The position numbers and the translations under genes were made by a program. The notes under the pieces are model-generated. The model was not told the origin of the DNA and did no database searches. It worked only from the letters and a program-made list of their open reading frames with translations. 64,000 bases of DNA, taken from NCBI GenBank assembly GCA_963836905.1, contig CAWIKY010000006.1, positions 1,426,001-1,490,000 of the forward strand, in the 5' to 3' direction. Position 1 is the stretch's first letter. Each line of letters opens with the position of its first letter. This document shows positions 1 to 9,269 of the stretch, piece by piece. This DNA comes from CAWIKY01 sp963836905. GTDB lineage: Bacteria > Pseudomonadota > Alphaproteobacteria > Caulobacterales > Hyphomonadaceae.

Positions 1-7
1 CGAAAAA

Positions 8-32
8 GCCCCGCAGGATGCACCTGCGGGGC
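8..32 (-). terminator. Rho-independent terminator of the small lipoprotein gene
   Basis: A perfect 10-bp stem (positions 8-17 with 23-32) closes a 5-nt loop. On the minus strand it is followed at once by five T residues (positions 7-3). It lies 35 bp past the stop codon of the lipoprotein gene at 67-285, so it ends that transcript. The plus side has no T run. Confidence 0.85.
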
Positions 33-66
33 TCTCTCATTCGGTAACGAATGTGAACCGGAAAAC

Positions 67-285
67 CTAGTAGGTGGTTTCTTCGGTTTCTTCAACAGCT
101 TCGTCCATGGACTCTTCCATGTCGTCCGCAGCTTCTTCCATGTTGTCGCCAGCTTCGTCAGCGGCGTCTTCGATGGAATCGGTAGCCTCTTCGATGTTTT
201 CTTCGACGGTCTGTTCTTCAGGTGCGGTGTTGTTGCACGCTGCGAGAGCGAAAGCCGCCATGGCTGCGATGATAAGATGCTTCAT
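67..285 (-). CDS. Small, highly acidic lipoprotein
   Basis: This 72-residue protein has a short signal peptide with a lipobox (LAAC, Cys17), so it should be exported and lipid-anchored. The mature 56 residues hold 24 Asp/Glu and no Lys or Arg. They read as an amphipathic acidic helix with recurring EE-A/M and DD-M-EE steps, ending in EETEETTY. No catalytic domain is visible. It has its own terminator and stands alone upstream of a divergent nitronate monooxygenase. The size suggests an entericidin-like or spacer-type envelope lipoprotein, but the sequence is not an entericidin match. Function unknown. The acidic tail resembles the end of the lipoprotein at 18354-18998. Confidence 0.75.
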   Translation of the reverse strand: MKHLIIAAMAAFALAACNNTAPEEQTVEENIEEATDSIEDAADEAGDNMEEAADDMEESMDEAVEETEETTY

Positions 286-415
286 GAATTGCCCCTTGTT
301 TCTACCGGAACCCAGTCAATAGCGGGTCCGCGCGGTGATTCATCACACTTTTTGAAATTCGTCACGTAAAATTACAAAACGGCAAACTTTGATTGGCGCG
401 TAAGGAGACCCCGGA

Positions 416-1390
416 ATGGCCCTCAAGACCCCTCTCTGCGATTTTCTGGGTGTCAGATATCCCATCATGCTCGCGGGTATGGGCGGCGTATCTTATGCTG
501 AGCTTTGCGCGGCGATGTGCGAGGCAGGCGGTTATGGCGTTCTCGGCATGGCGGGCACGTCACCTGACTTTATCGAAAGCCAGATGAAGGCTGTGCGCGA
601 GCTGACCGAAAAGCCGTTCGGCGTCGATCTTCTCGCTGCCGATCCGCAAAGCCTTGAAGCATCGGTCGACGTCATCGTCGCAAACGGCGCGCACAGTTTC
701 GTCGCGGGTCTGGGTGTTCCTCTGCCGATCATCGCGCGGCTGCAAGCGGCCAGCGTAAAGGTCATGGTGGTGGGCGGTGCGGTCAAGCACGCGGTGAAGG
801 CGCAGGAAGCGGGCTGTGACGCGGTCATTCTTCAGGGCGCTGAAGGTGGCGGCCATACCGGACTTGTCGGAACGCTCCCCCTGGTCGCTCAGGCGGTTGA
901 GGCCGTATCGATCCCAGTCATTGCAGCAGGCGGAATCTATGACGGTCGCGGTCTGGCAGCAGCGCTCGCATTGGGGGCACAGGGCGTATGGATGGGCACG
1001 CGTTTTATTGCGTCGGAAGAAGCCCATGCGGCAGACACGTATCGAAAGGCCGTTGTAGGCGCTGGCGATACAGATACGACGCGGACGCGCTGTTATTCAG
1101 GAAAGCCCATGCGGGTGCGAACCAACCCCTACGTTCTGGACTGGGAGACGCGCCCGGAAGACATCCAACCGTTTCCGATGCAGGCGATCCACTCGATGAA
1201 GACGGATGTACTTGGCGGGATCGGCGGCGTCACGGACGAGGCGCGCCTTGATGTGAACAAATCATGCTTCGCGATGGGTCAATCTGCCGGTGGCATCAAA
1301 GCCGTTCAAACGGTCGCAGAGATCGTAAGCGACATCATGCGAGACGCCGAAGCAGCAATCCGCCGGTCATCAGACTATCTGACAGCCTGA
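416..1390 (+). CDS. Nitronate monooxygenase (2-nitropropane dioxygenase family, FMN-dependent)
   Basis: A 324-residue TIM-barrel flavoenzyme. Family members oxidise alkyl nitronates with FMN and O2; some relatives act as enoyl-ACP reductases (FabK). Visible family marks are the N-terminal YPIMLAGMGG segment, the phosphate-binding stretch QGAEGGGHTG (about residues 139-148) and the IAAGGIYDGRG loop (about residues 172-182) that holds FMN phosphate. The start at 416 follows a GGAGACC-type ribosome site. It is probably cytosolic and monocistronic; the next gene starts 65 bp downstream with its own signal peptide. Substrate not predictable. Confidence 0.85.
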   Translation: MALKTPLCDFLGVRYPIMLAGMGGVSYAELCAAMCEAGGYGVLGMAGTSPDFIESQMKAVRELTEKPFGVDLLAADPQSLEASVDVIVANGAHSFVAGLGVPLPIIARLQAASVKVMVVGGAVKHAVKAQEAGCDAVILQGAEGGGHTGLVGTLPLVAQAVEAVSIPVIAAGGIYDGRGLAAALALGAQGVWMGTRFIASEEAHAADTYRKAVVGAGDTDTTRTRCYSGKPMRVRTNPYVLDWETRPEDIQPFPMQAIHSMKTDVLGGIGGVTDEARLDVNKSCFAMGQSAGGIKAVQTVAEIVSDIMRDAEAAIRRSSDYLTA

Positions 1391-1455
1391 CAAACACAGA
1401 TAGACTTGCAGCCGCATGCTTGCGCATTGCCGGCAAGGGGCTAGGATTCGACCTG

Positions 1456-1866
1456 ATGTCTCGTTTGTTCCTTACTTTTGTTTGTTGCGCTTTGGCGCTG
1501 AAGCCAGTTCCGGTGGCGGCGCAGTCGCATACATTTGCCGAACGGGAAGAGACGCTCGCTAGACTGGCGCAAACGCTGGGCCGCGCCCATGCCGTTCGGG
1601 TTCTCTGCAATGGACGCGCAGACCAGCATTGGCGCAACTTCGTGCAGGAACTCATCGACGTGGAAGCTCCCCGGTCGGAGACCATGAGATCGCGGATCGT
1701 GAACGACTTCAACTACGGCTTTACCAGCGAGCAGAACCGCCTCGGCGGGTGTCGCAGGGATGCCCGCTCAATCGAAGTCGCCTATGCCGATGCCGGACAG
1801 CGCCTCGCCGCAAGCCTGGCAGGGGATATTCTAGATTCCAATGCTGAAGAGGCCGACGCCGAATGA
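1456..1866 (+). CDS. TIGR02301-type exported protein
   Basis: A 136-residue protein starting at ATG 1456, chosen because it gives a clean signal peptide ending near VAAQS; longer in-frame starts add only arginine-rich sequence. The mature part matches the alphaproteobacterial TIGR02301 pattern as I recall it: LARLAQTLGRAHAVRVLC, then W-R-N-F, LIDVEAP, a FNYGF step and a second Cys (GGCRRDA). Two conserved cysteines may form a periplasmic disulfide. The family has no known function. Its stop overlaps the next start (ATGA at 1863), so the two are translationally coupled. Confidence 0.7.
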   Translation: MSRLFLTFVCCALALKPVPVAAQSHTFAEREETLARLAQTLGRAHAVRVLCNGRADQHWRNFVQELIDVEAPRSETMRSRIVNDFNYGFTSEQNRLGGCRRDARSIEVAYADAGQRLAASLAGDILDSNAEEADAE

Positions 1867-2102
1867 AGCGAGCCTCCTCCGGAATGACTCTCGAAACGCA
1901 GAAAGCGAGAGCGCTCGAACTCATTCTCGAGACCTGGGACCGCGCTCTTGCCGAAGGTATCGAGCCGGACCTTCTCGCGTCATCGGCAATCTTTGCGGCT
2001 TTGACCGACATGGTTGATCTGCATGGTGAGGAACCTGTCGCGCAAATGTGCAAAGGCTTGCCGGACCGCATCCTTGCCCGTGAATTTACCTTGAAGGACT
2101 GA
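1863..2102 (+). CDS. Conserved small alphaproteobacterial protein, unknown function
   Basis: A 79-residue soluble, helical, acidic protein with no signal peptide. It starts inside the stop of the TIGR02301-type gene (ATGA overlap) and ends 6 bp before the gamma-glutamyltransferase start, so the three form one operon. Visible features are a helix with ETQKARALELILETWDRAL and a C-terminal stretch around ARE-FTL. I do not recognise a domain. An alternative start is the internal Met at 1884. Confidence 0.6.
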   Translation: MKRASSGMTLETQKARALELILETWDRALAEGIEPDLLASSAIFAALTDMVDLHGEEPVAQMCKGLPDRILAREFTLKD

Positions 2103-2108
2103 CCCGAT

Positions 2109-3932
2109 ATGCTCAAAACCCTGATCGCCGCAACAGCCATTCTGCTGGCCTCGACGGTTTCGACGGGCGTTGCTCAGGAAACCGGTCCTGCGGTCGGAGA
2201 CATGCGGGGGGATCGCGTTGGTACTAGCCTGAACCTTGCCGGGCGAAGCGCTGTTGTCGCTCCAAACGGTGCTGCCGCAACGGCTCACCCGCTGGCGACG
2301 AAGATCGCCATCGACACGCTCGAGGCGGGCGGCTCGGCGGTTGACGCCGCCATTGCCGCCAATGCGATGCTGGGACTGGTCGAGCCCACCGGAAACGGCA
2401 TTGGCGGTGATCTTTTCGCGATCGTCTGGGATCCGGAGACGCAACAGCTTTATGGTTATAACGGGTCCGGTCGCTCGCCTGCGGGGGCAACGCTGGCTGA
2501 TATGCAGGCCAAGGCCGACGCGTACATGGATGGCAAGGAAATTCCGCCTTACGGGACTGCACCTGTTTCCGTGCCCGGCACCGTAGACGGATGGTTCGCA
2601 CTGCATGAGAAGTTCGGGAAGCGGACGATGGCCGAGAACCTTGCGCCCACCGTCGAATATGCAAGGTCGGGTGCGCCTATCCCGGAGATCATCGCCTATT
2701 ACTGGGCCGTTGGACCCAAACGTTTCGCACCTGCGTTCGAAAGCGGGATGCTTGAGGAATATGAGAACGCACGGACAACCTTCTTCGACCCGGTTCCGGT
2801 CGCAGGCTCACTTTTCCAGAACCCAGACCTGGCAGACACCCTTGAAACCATCGGCGATGAAGGTCGCGACTCCTTCTACACCGGCGATCTTGCACAGACC
2901 ATGGGCAACTATTTCGAGCGGATCGGCGGTTTCCTTCGATATGAGGACTTTGCTAACCATACCGGTGAATGGACGGAGCCGCTCTGCGTACCCTATCGCG
3001 ATACAAAACTCTGTGAACTCGGACCGAACACTCAAGGCGTCGCAGCGCTTCAGATGCTGCAAATGCTGGAAGGCTTTCCGATGGCCGAATTCGGCTTCGG
3101 TTCGGCTGACAGCCTCATGGCGCAGATCGAAGCCAAGCGTTTGGCGTTCGTTGACAGGGCGCGCGGCTATGTGGATCCGGAACACGCCGTTGTCGAACCC
3201 GAAGCATTCATCGATGCCGCATACGCAGAAAAACGTGCCGCCGAGATTGATCTGGCGGCGGCTAACCCCGATCCGAGTGCAGGCGCTCTGCTGGTCAAGG
3301 AAGCCGATGCGACACTGGCCGACGGGGACACGACCTACCTGACCGTTGCCGACAAGAACGGCATGATGGTGTCGCTTATACAGTCGAACTATCGCGGGAT
3401 GGGGTCGGGTCTGGTGGCCGATGGCCTGGGCTTCATGTTCCAGGATCGTGGGCAGCTGTTCTCGCTCGATCCGGCCCATCCCAATGTTTTCGAACCCGGC
3501 AAGCGGCCTTTCCACACGATCATTCCAGCCTTTGCCCTCAAGAAGGTCGGCGAAGACTATCAGCCTTGGCTCTCTTTCGGGCTCATGGGTGGAGGCATGC
3601 AGCCTCAAGGGCATGTTCAGATCATGCTGAACCTCGTCGATTACGGCATGGGCTTGCAGGAAGCCGGTGACGCGGCACGCTGGCGTCATGATGGTGGTTG
3701 CGAACCGACTGATCTGCTCGATGGTGCGCCGTGCGAGACCGATATTGGCACGGTGTTTCTGGAAAGCGGTATTCCGGACACGACACGCGCTGAGCTAACG
3801 GCACGAGGCCACACCGTGGCGGATGGCGATGGAGGCTTTGGCGGCTATCAGGCCATTATGCGCGACTTCGAGAACGGGACATGGATCGCCGCAACCGAAA
3901 TGCGCAAGGATGGATCTGCAGACGGGTACTAA
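2109..3932 (+). CDS. ggt: Gamma-glutamyltransferase (glutathione hydrolase)
   Basis: A 607-residue Ntn-hydrolase with a signal peptide (cleavage near TGVAQE), so periplasmic. It cleaves the gamma-glutamyl bond of glutathione and related peptides. Autoprocessing should cut before the Thr in DGDTTYLTV (about residue 405), giving a large and a small subunit. The motif GNGIGGDLFAIVWD near residue 100 and GLMGGGMQPQGH in the small subunit are family marks. It is the last gene of a three-gene operon. The next gene is convergent, with only 12 bp between them and no clear terminator. Confidence 0.9.
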   Translation: MLKTLIAATAILLASTVSTGVAQETGPAVGDMRGDRVGTSLNLAGRSAVVAPNGAAATAHPLATKIAIDTLEAGGSAVDAAIAANAMLGLVEPTGNGIGGDLFAIVWDPETQQLYGYNGSGRSPAGATLADMQAKADAYMDGKEIPPYGTAPVSVPGTVDGWFALHEKFGKRTMAENLAPTVEYARSGAPIPEIIAYYWAVGPKRFAPAFESGMLEEYENARTTFFDPVPVAGSLFQNPDLADTLETIGDEGRDSFYTGDLAQTMGNYFERIGGFLRYEDFANHTGEWTEPLCVPYRDTKLCELGPNTQGVAALQMLQMLEGFPMAEFGFGSADSLMAQIEAKRLAFVDRARGYVDPEHAVVEPEAFIDAAYAEKRAAEIDLAAANPDPSAGALLVKEADATLADGDTTYLTVADKNGMMVSLIQSNYRGMGSGLVADGLGFMFQDRGQLFSLDPAHPNVFEPGKRPFHTIIPAFALKKVGEDYQPWLSFGLMGGGMQPQGHVQIMLNLVDYGMGLQEAGDAARWRHDGGCEPTDLLDGAPCETDIGTVFLESGIPDTTRAELTARGHTVADGDGGFGGYQAIMRDFENGTWIAATEMRKDGSADGY

Positions 3933-3944
3933 GCCTACATTGCC

Positions 3945-5504
3945 TTAGCCAGAAACGTGGACCGCGATCAGATGCGGTCCATCGGCTTCGATAGCCCCTT
4001 TCAAGGCATCATCGAAGGCTTCTGCGGTTCTGGCATCCGTCGCCGGAACACCTTGTGCCTTCGACAGCGCCACCCAATCGATCTCGGGCTGACCGATATT
4101 CAGCAGGCTTTTTGCGGCCGGTCCGGGCTTTCCGGCACCTGTCCGGTGAAGCTCGATCTGCAAAATCCGGTAACTGTGATTGACGATGACGATTGTAACG
4201 ATGTCGAGCTTCTCGCGCGCCATCGTCCAGAGCGCCTGAACGGTATACATGCCCGCACCGTCACCGGTCAGGCAGAAGGTCTTCGCCCCGGGTTTTGCAA
4301 TGGCCGCACCGATGGCGAGCGGCATACCCTGCCCGATCGCACCGCCGGTCAGCATCAGCCAGTCATGAGGTTCGGCTTCCAGCGTGTGCAGGAAAACCGG
4401 CAAACCGGCTGTGACGCCGTCATCGGAGATGATCGATCCTGCTGGCATGTGGCGCGAGAGCGACGCACCGACTGTAGAAGGCGTCAGATCGCCGGACGGC
4501 GCATCTGGAACGGACCGTTCCATCTTGTGTCCGCTGGTGGGCGCATCCAGTGCATCAGATAGGCGTGCGAGAACATCGGCACTATCGATGGCCGCACCGC
4601 CCAGGCTCAAAACCTTGCAGCCCTCGGGCACGAGAACGCTCGGTTTGCCCGGATAGGCAAAGAAGGCGACCGGGGTTTGCGTTCCCGCGATGACCATCAG
4701 GTCTGTACCTTCCAGATCGGCCATCGCCGCTTCGGCAAAGTATTGCATCCGGGCCGGTGCGAACCGTCCGGCTCCCCGGGATTGGCGTCCGACGAACGTA
4801 TCGGTCATCATCCGGAGACCAGCCGCTTCCAGCCGGCCTGCGTATTCAAGCCCGCCTTCCAGAAGCGCGCTGCCGTTCATCAAGAGCACAGGCTTCGAGG
4901 CCGACTTGATCGCGGCCGCAGCGTCCTTGATGGCTTTATCCGTCACAGTTTCAGGCGCTGGCCGCTCGTTAGCGTCCGCAACGACACCATTTTCGTTCCA
5001 TGCAGCGTCCGCCGGAAGCAGCAGCGATACCGGTCCGCCACCCATGGCCAGACTGGCCGTGAACGCTTCAGCCGCCAGTAAGCCGGTTCTTGCCGCAAGA
5101 TCTGCCGACTTGATCCAGATCGAATTCGGGCCCGCAAGTCCCGTAATGTCCGACGTCAGCGGCGCATCGTATTTCTGATGATGAACAGCATGATCCCCGA
5201 TCACGTTGATCATTGCCGTATTGGCGCGGCGGGCATTGTGAATGTTGGCACCGGCATTCATGTAACCCGCGCCGAGATGCAGGAGCGTCATTGCTGGCGT
5301 TCCTGACATCCGCGCAAAACCGTCAGCCGCGCCGGAGACCACCCCCTCGAAAAGGCACAGAACCGATCGTATCCGGGGTTCTCCGTCCAGCGCGGTGACC
5401 AGATGCATTTCGCTGGTGCCCGGATTTGCAAAACAGGCGGTCACGCCGCAATCGGCAAGTGTGCGAATCAGAGCCTGCGCGCCCGTGAGTGTCTCGTCTG
5501 TCAT
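3945..5504 (-). CDS. Thiamine-diphosphate enzyme of the acetolactate synthase/benzoylformate decarboxylase type
   Basis: A 519-residue ThDP enzyme with the usual three domains: N-terminal Pyr domain (FANPGTSEMHL, then FEGV with the cofactor-activating Glu), a central domain, and a C-terminal PP domain with LTGDGAGMYTVQALW and an Asn about 25 residues later (IVNHSY) for Mg-ThDP binding. It lacks a linked small regulatory subunit and an obvious FAD site, so a true biosynthetic IlvB is unlikely. A 2-oxoacid decarboxylase or carboligase is more probable. The gene starts 23 bp after the end of the broken feruloyl-CoA-synthase-like gene on the same strand, which suggests an aromatic-acid context. 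Confidence 0.7.
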   Translation of the reverse strand: MTDETLTGAQALIRTLADCGVTACFANPGTSEMHLVTALDGEPRIRSVLCLFEGVVSGAADGFARMSGTPAMTLLHLGAGYMNAGANIHNARRANTAMINVIGDHAVHHQKYDAPLTSDITGLAGPNSIWIKSADLAARTGLLAAEAFTASLAMGGGPVSLLLPADAAWNENGVVADANERPAPETVTDKAIKDAAAAIKSASKPVLLMNGSALLEGGLEYAGRLEAAGLRMMTDTFVGRQSRGAGRFAPARMQYFAEAAMADLEGTDLMVIAGTQTPVAFFAYPGKPSVLVPEGCKVLSLGGAAIDSADVLARLSDALDAPTSGHKMERSVPDAPSGDLTPSTVGASLSRHMPAGSIISDDGVTAGLPVFLHTLEAEPHDWLMLTGGAIGQGMPLAIGAAIAKPGAKTFCLTGDGAGMYTVQALWTMAREKLDIVTIVIVNHSYRILQIELHRTGAGKPGPAAKSLLNIGQPEIDWVALSKAQGVPATDARTAEAFDDALKGAIEADGPHLIAVHVSG

Positions 5505-5527
5505 GGTCTGCGATCCTGTTTTCCGGG

Positions 5528-7428
5528 TCAGAAACTAAGCACGTCTGCGTCGGACGTGTCTGCAAACAAGACGCGCCACCTCATGGGCGGCGAAGGTCCT
5601 GAGCCTTGCCCTGATTGATATAACCTTTTTCGGTGATCTCACCTCGTTCGGCGTCCGGTGCACCAGACATGACGAGCGCCCGGCCGATACGCGCTGACGC
5701 ATTCGGATGGCTGGCGTTATACCGCTCAATCCCGGCTTGCAGAGTCTTCAGGATATCAGGGTCCCTGTGGAGAGTTCTGCGACTGACCGGCGATCCGCTT
5801 GCAGAAAAACTCATTGAGGAAAATCAGGCACCCGATCCGATCCTGATTGGTCCCGCAGATAACGGCATCAGATACCGGACCGTCGCAGGCAGCTACCAGA
5901 TCGACGCGCACCTTTCCCGCGGACACCCAGCTTCCGTTCGTCAGTTTGAACTCCTCGGCTATCCGGCCATCGAAGGCGAGTCCCTTTTCAGGGTGCGCAT
6001 CATCGGCGAAGCGTACGGCATCGCCGAGCTTGTAGAACCCTTCCTCGTCGAACGCCTCGGCCGTCTTCTGCGGGTCGCGGTGATAGCCGGGCGTGATATG
6101 CGGCCCCTGACCCGACATTCGTATTTCTCGCCGACGGGTGCCAGCTTCATCTCGCAGCCCGGCAATGGCAAACCGATAAGTCCCATCCGGTCATTCGGCC
6201 AGTGCACGTTGGACGTTGTCGGCGCGGTTTCGGTCGCGCCATACCCGGCCGAAAGTGAAATACGTTCGCCGGTGATACGTTCGGCAACCGCCTGCACACG
6301 CTCGTATATGTCTTGCCCCATGGACGCGCCGCCATAGGCCATAACGCGCAGATTGCGGAAGAAATTGGCCGCAAGAGCATCGTCGTTCTCGATCTCGGTT
6401 GCAATGGCAGCCCAGGCAGCCGGAACCGTAGTGTGCTGGGTCGGGCGTACATCACGCAATGTCCGCAGCATTTCCGGAAGCTTCGCCGGTGTCGGCGCAC
6501 CCCAGTCGATATACAGCGTTCCGCCCCAGTCAGTCATTGAATGAAGGATCGCGTTCGCCCCGTAGGTATGGCTCCATGGCAGGAAGTTAGTCATTACCTG
6601 TGGACCGCCGGTCAAAGCCTCCAGACGCTCCACATCCCAAACAGAACGGATCATCTTGGCATTCGAGGCGATCATGCCATGCGTATTGATCACGGCCTTC
6701 GGTTCACCGGTCGAGCCGGAGGTTAGCATGTATTTAGCCACGGTCGAGGATGTCAGCCGATCATAGGCAAGATCGACTTCCGGGCCTGATGCCTGCCCGA
6801 AGTCATCAAGGGAGATGCTACCGGAAGCTCTGACGTTGCCGCGTGCAAAAATCACTGGGCGATCGGTCAGACCCGCGCCTTCGAGGCCGCGCTGGTATTC
6901 GTCCCCATCGTCGACATAGATAAAGGCCGGGCCGGTCAGCTTGTCCACATACTTCAGGCGTTCATAGTCCTGGCTCAGCAAGGCGTAGGCAGGCGTGACA
7001 GGAACCACAGGGCTCCCGGCCCACATGGCTCCATACATAACAAGTGCATGCTCAATGGAGTTGCGCGACAGGATCATGACCGGCGCGTCAGGTCCCGCGC
7101 CACGGTTCAGAAAGCCTGCCGCAATGCCCCGGATGCGTTTGAGCGCGTCACCATAAGTGATCTCCTGCCATCCCTCGGACTGGGGCGAAGCAGGATCGCG
7201 CTGCGCCAGCCAGACGCGCTCCGGCGCATTGGCTGCCCAGTACACCAGAGGCGCCAGCATATGCGGCGGATAGGGGCGAAGCGGCAGGCCATTCCGAAGC
7301 AGAATGCTGCCATCGTCGCGGCGCTCGACATCCAGTTCTTGCGGCAAGTATCCGACTTCCCGGAAAGCAGGTTTCGCTACGGTTTGCGCGTCTGGTTCAG
7401 TGGCTGTCATGGAAAGCATGCCGATCAT
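5528..7428 (-). pseudogene. Feruloyl-CoA synthase-like acyl-CoA ligase, interrupted by frameshifts
   Basis: An ANL-superfamily ligase (acid + ATP + CoA to acyl-CoA). The N-terminal 430 residues are intact: LPLRPYPPHM, the P-loop TSGSTGEPKAV, the GYGATETAPTTSN motif. After GEKYE near 6105 the frame is lost by one missing base; the expected PHITPGYHRDP follows in another frame (to about 5810). A second shift near 5800 moves to the frame carrying RYNASHPNASARI and GEITEKGYINQ, the C-terminal catalytic-lysine region. The last 30 codons (to 5528) look split again. The family identity rests on the N-terminus and the GYINQ end. As written, the C-terminal lid domain cannot be made. Possible starts are 7428, 7419 or 7410. 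Confidence 0.65.
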
Positions 7429-7470
7429 GGATGTTCAGTGTTCCGACCATAGGCAAAGCCGGGCTGATGC

Positions 7471-8250
7471 TCAATCTGCCCCGTGCGTCGGAATATGAAG
7501 GACAACGCCGCAATGCTTGCAATGCACAGCATCCTTGTCGTGACGGTCCAGCCCGCATTCAGGACATTCGTAGGCGACACCTTGCGGACTGACGATCGCC
7601 TGCAACAGTCGAAAAAAGAGCGATACGCCAAGCACCATGATTGCGATTGAAAGAAAGCGCCCAAAGTCGCCCTCCGGAACGATATCGCCATAACCGGTGG
7701 TCGTCAGGCTCGCCATCGTGAAATACAGTGCGTCCAGATAGGAATTGATGCTTTCATTTCGTTCGACCTGGGTCACATAGACCAGCGCCGTCATGATCAT
7801 CACGAACACCAGAAGGTTCACGACGCGATCAATGATCTGGGAATGCTTTCTCAGATATCCCGAAAGACCGCGCATCCTCCGCAGGAAAGTGAACGCTCTC
7901 ACGAGACGGATAGCCCGAATGATCCGCAAGAATGCCAGATTACCTATGAACATGGGCAAGATCAGCGACGCGAGAACAACCATGTCCGCGATGTTAAAGG
8001 GGCTGAGAAGAAACCTGTGCTTTGGTCTGGCGATATAGAGCCGCCCGGCAAAATCGAGGGCGATGAAAATCGCAAAGCTGATTTCAATGAACGTGAATAT
8101 GGACGTCTTGCTCTGGAACGGCATCCAGAGAAAGAACGCGACCGCCATTGCGTCGATGACAAGCAGCGTCCATCGGAAGACGTAGGGGCCGTGGCCAATG
8201 CCCTCATAAAGCCAGAAGAGTTGCCGGTTCAGGCCTTTGCGGTCACTCAT
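7471..8250 (-). CDS. Voltage-gated potassium channel with C-terminal zinc ribbon
   Basis: A 259-residue six-helix ion channel subunit. An S4-like helix carries regularly spaced arginines (RIIRAIRLVRAFTFLRR), and the pore loop has the K+ selectivity filter TTTGYGD followed by IVPEGDFGR, then S6. Unlike plain KvAP-type channels, the cytoplasmic tail ends in a rubredoxin-like knuckle: CPEC, 11 residues, then CKHCG, near residues 228-246. This could bind zinc and gate or assemble the tetramer. The gene lies 42 bp upstream of the broken ligase on the same strand but is probably unrelated to it. Confidence 0.85.
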   Translation of the reverse strand: MSDRKGLNRQLFWLYEGIGHGPYVFRWTLLVIDAMAVAFFLWMPFQSKTSIFTFIEISFAIFIALDFAGRLYIARPKHRFLLSPFNIADMVVLASLILPMFIGNLAFLRIIRAIRLVRAFTFLRRMRGLSGYLRKHSQIIDRVVNLLVFVMIMTALVYVTQVERNESINSYLDALYFTMASLTTTGYGDIVPEGDFGRFLSIAIMVLGVSLFFRLLQAIVSPQGVAYECPECGLDRHDKDAVHCKHCGVVLHIPTHGAD

Positions 8251-8468
8251 ACCTCGAACTGCGCAGTCCCTGTTTCTGAGGTGCCAACAGTGAAATTAGG
8301 CTCACCGGTCAGCTGCTTGTCGTTCGAACCAGGATAGTCTCTCCCTGCCGGTTGGTCGATACCGTCTATCATGCACCGTTCCGACCGAGCTACGAGTTCC
8401 TGCAACACGCACATGGCCATGCGAAACAGGATCAATATACAACAGGATAATGCGAGGTGGATAAGACG

Positions 8469-9269
8469 ATGTTGATACAGACAAACCGGGCACTGATCCG
8501 TCTCGCCGGCACCGACACAATTGCGCTTCTCGAACGCACCGTGACCAATTCAGTCTCGAGCTGGGAGGCGGGCACTGCGCGCTACGGGGCACTGCTTACA
8601 CCGCAGGGCAAGATCATCAGTGACTTCATCGCTCTTCGGACCGAACACGGTGTCGAACTGGAACTTCATGCCGAGGCGGCTGCAGACATGGAAAAACGGC
8701 TGAGGCTTTTCCGGTTGCGCAGCAAGGTGGAGATAGACGTCCAGCACGGGCACGTCCATCTGGGTGAAGGGGGAATGCCTGACCCGCGCAGTCCGAACCT
8801 TCCGACACGAACCTTCCTTTCCGGCGAAGGGGACCCGTCCAGCGGTACCGAAGGCTGGGACAGGTCCCGGATCGCGCAAGGCGTTCCCGAATGGGGCGCA
8901 GACTTTGCCAGCGGCGACGTCTTCCCGACGGACGTCAATATGGATGTGATGGGCGGCATCGATTACAAGAAGGGATGTTTTGTCGGTCAGGAAGTGGCTA
9001 GCCGGATGAAGCGACGGGGAACCATTCGAAAGCGAACTGTTTTGCTGACCGTAGCAGGAGCAAAGACCGGGGATAGTGTGAGGGCGGGCACAGCCATCGG
9101 CGAAGTCACCAGCGCCCATTCAGATCAGGCGCTGGCGCGTATCCGGACCGATCGCTTGGCAAATACCCTGGCGGCCGGAGAGCCGATCACTATCGGTGAC
9201 GGAGCACTCTCGGCCGAGGTCCAATTCCCTGAATGGCTGAGCCGCGAAATGGAAGCGGCTCAGCCGTGA
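8469..9269 (+). CDS. ygfZ: Folate-binding Fe-S cluster repair protein YgfZ/CAF17 (GcvT-like)
   Basis: A 266-residue GcvT-fold protein that helps build or repair some [4Fe-4S] enzymes with tetrahydrofolate. The signature KGCFVGQEVASR (about residue 173) holds the conserved cysteine. I chose ATG 8469 because GAGGTGG at 8454-8460 is a good ribosome site for it; an in-frame GTG at 8457 sits inside that site. The stop overlaps the start of the DNA glycosylase gene, so they are coupled. Confidence 0.88.
   Translation: MLIQTNRALIRLAGTDTIALLERTVTNSVSSWEAGTARYGALLTPQGKIISDFIALRTEHGVELELHAEAAADMEKRLRLFRLRSKVEIDVQHGHVHLGEGGMPDPRSPNLPTRTFLSGEGDPSSGTEGWDRSRIAQGVPEWGADFASGDVFPTDVNMDVMGGIDYKKGCFVGQEVASRMKRRGTIRKRTVLLTVAGAKTGDSVRAGTAIGEVTSAHSDQALARIRTDRLANTLAAGEPITIGDGALSAEVQFPEWLSREMEAAQP

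Noticed and set aside
74..322. An 82-codon serine-rich frame opposite the acidic lipoprotein
   Set aside because: Serine runs are the reverse reading of the GAA/GAC-rich lipoprotein; the lipobox and terminator support the minus strand.
2808..3689. A 293-codon frame opposite ggt
   Set aside because: Antisense to a catalytic, well-conserved region; no independent support.
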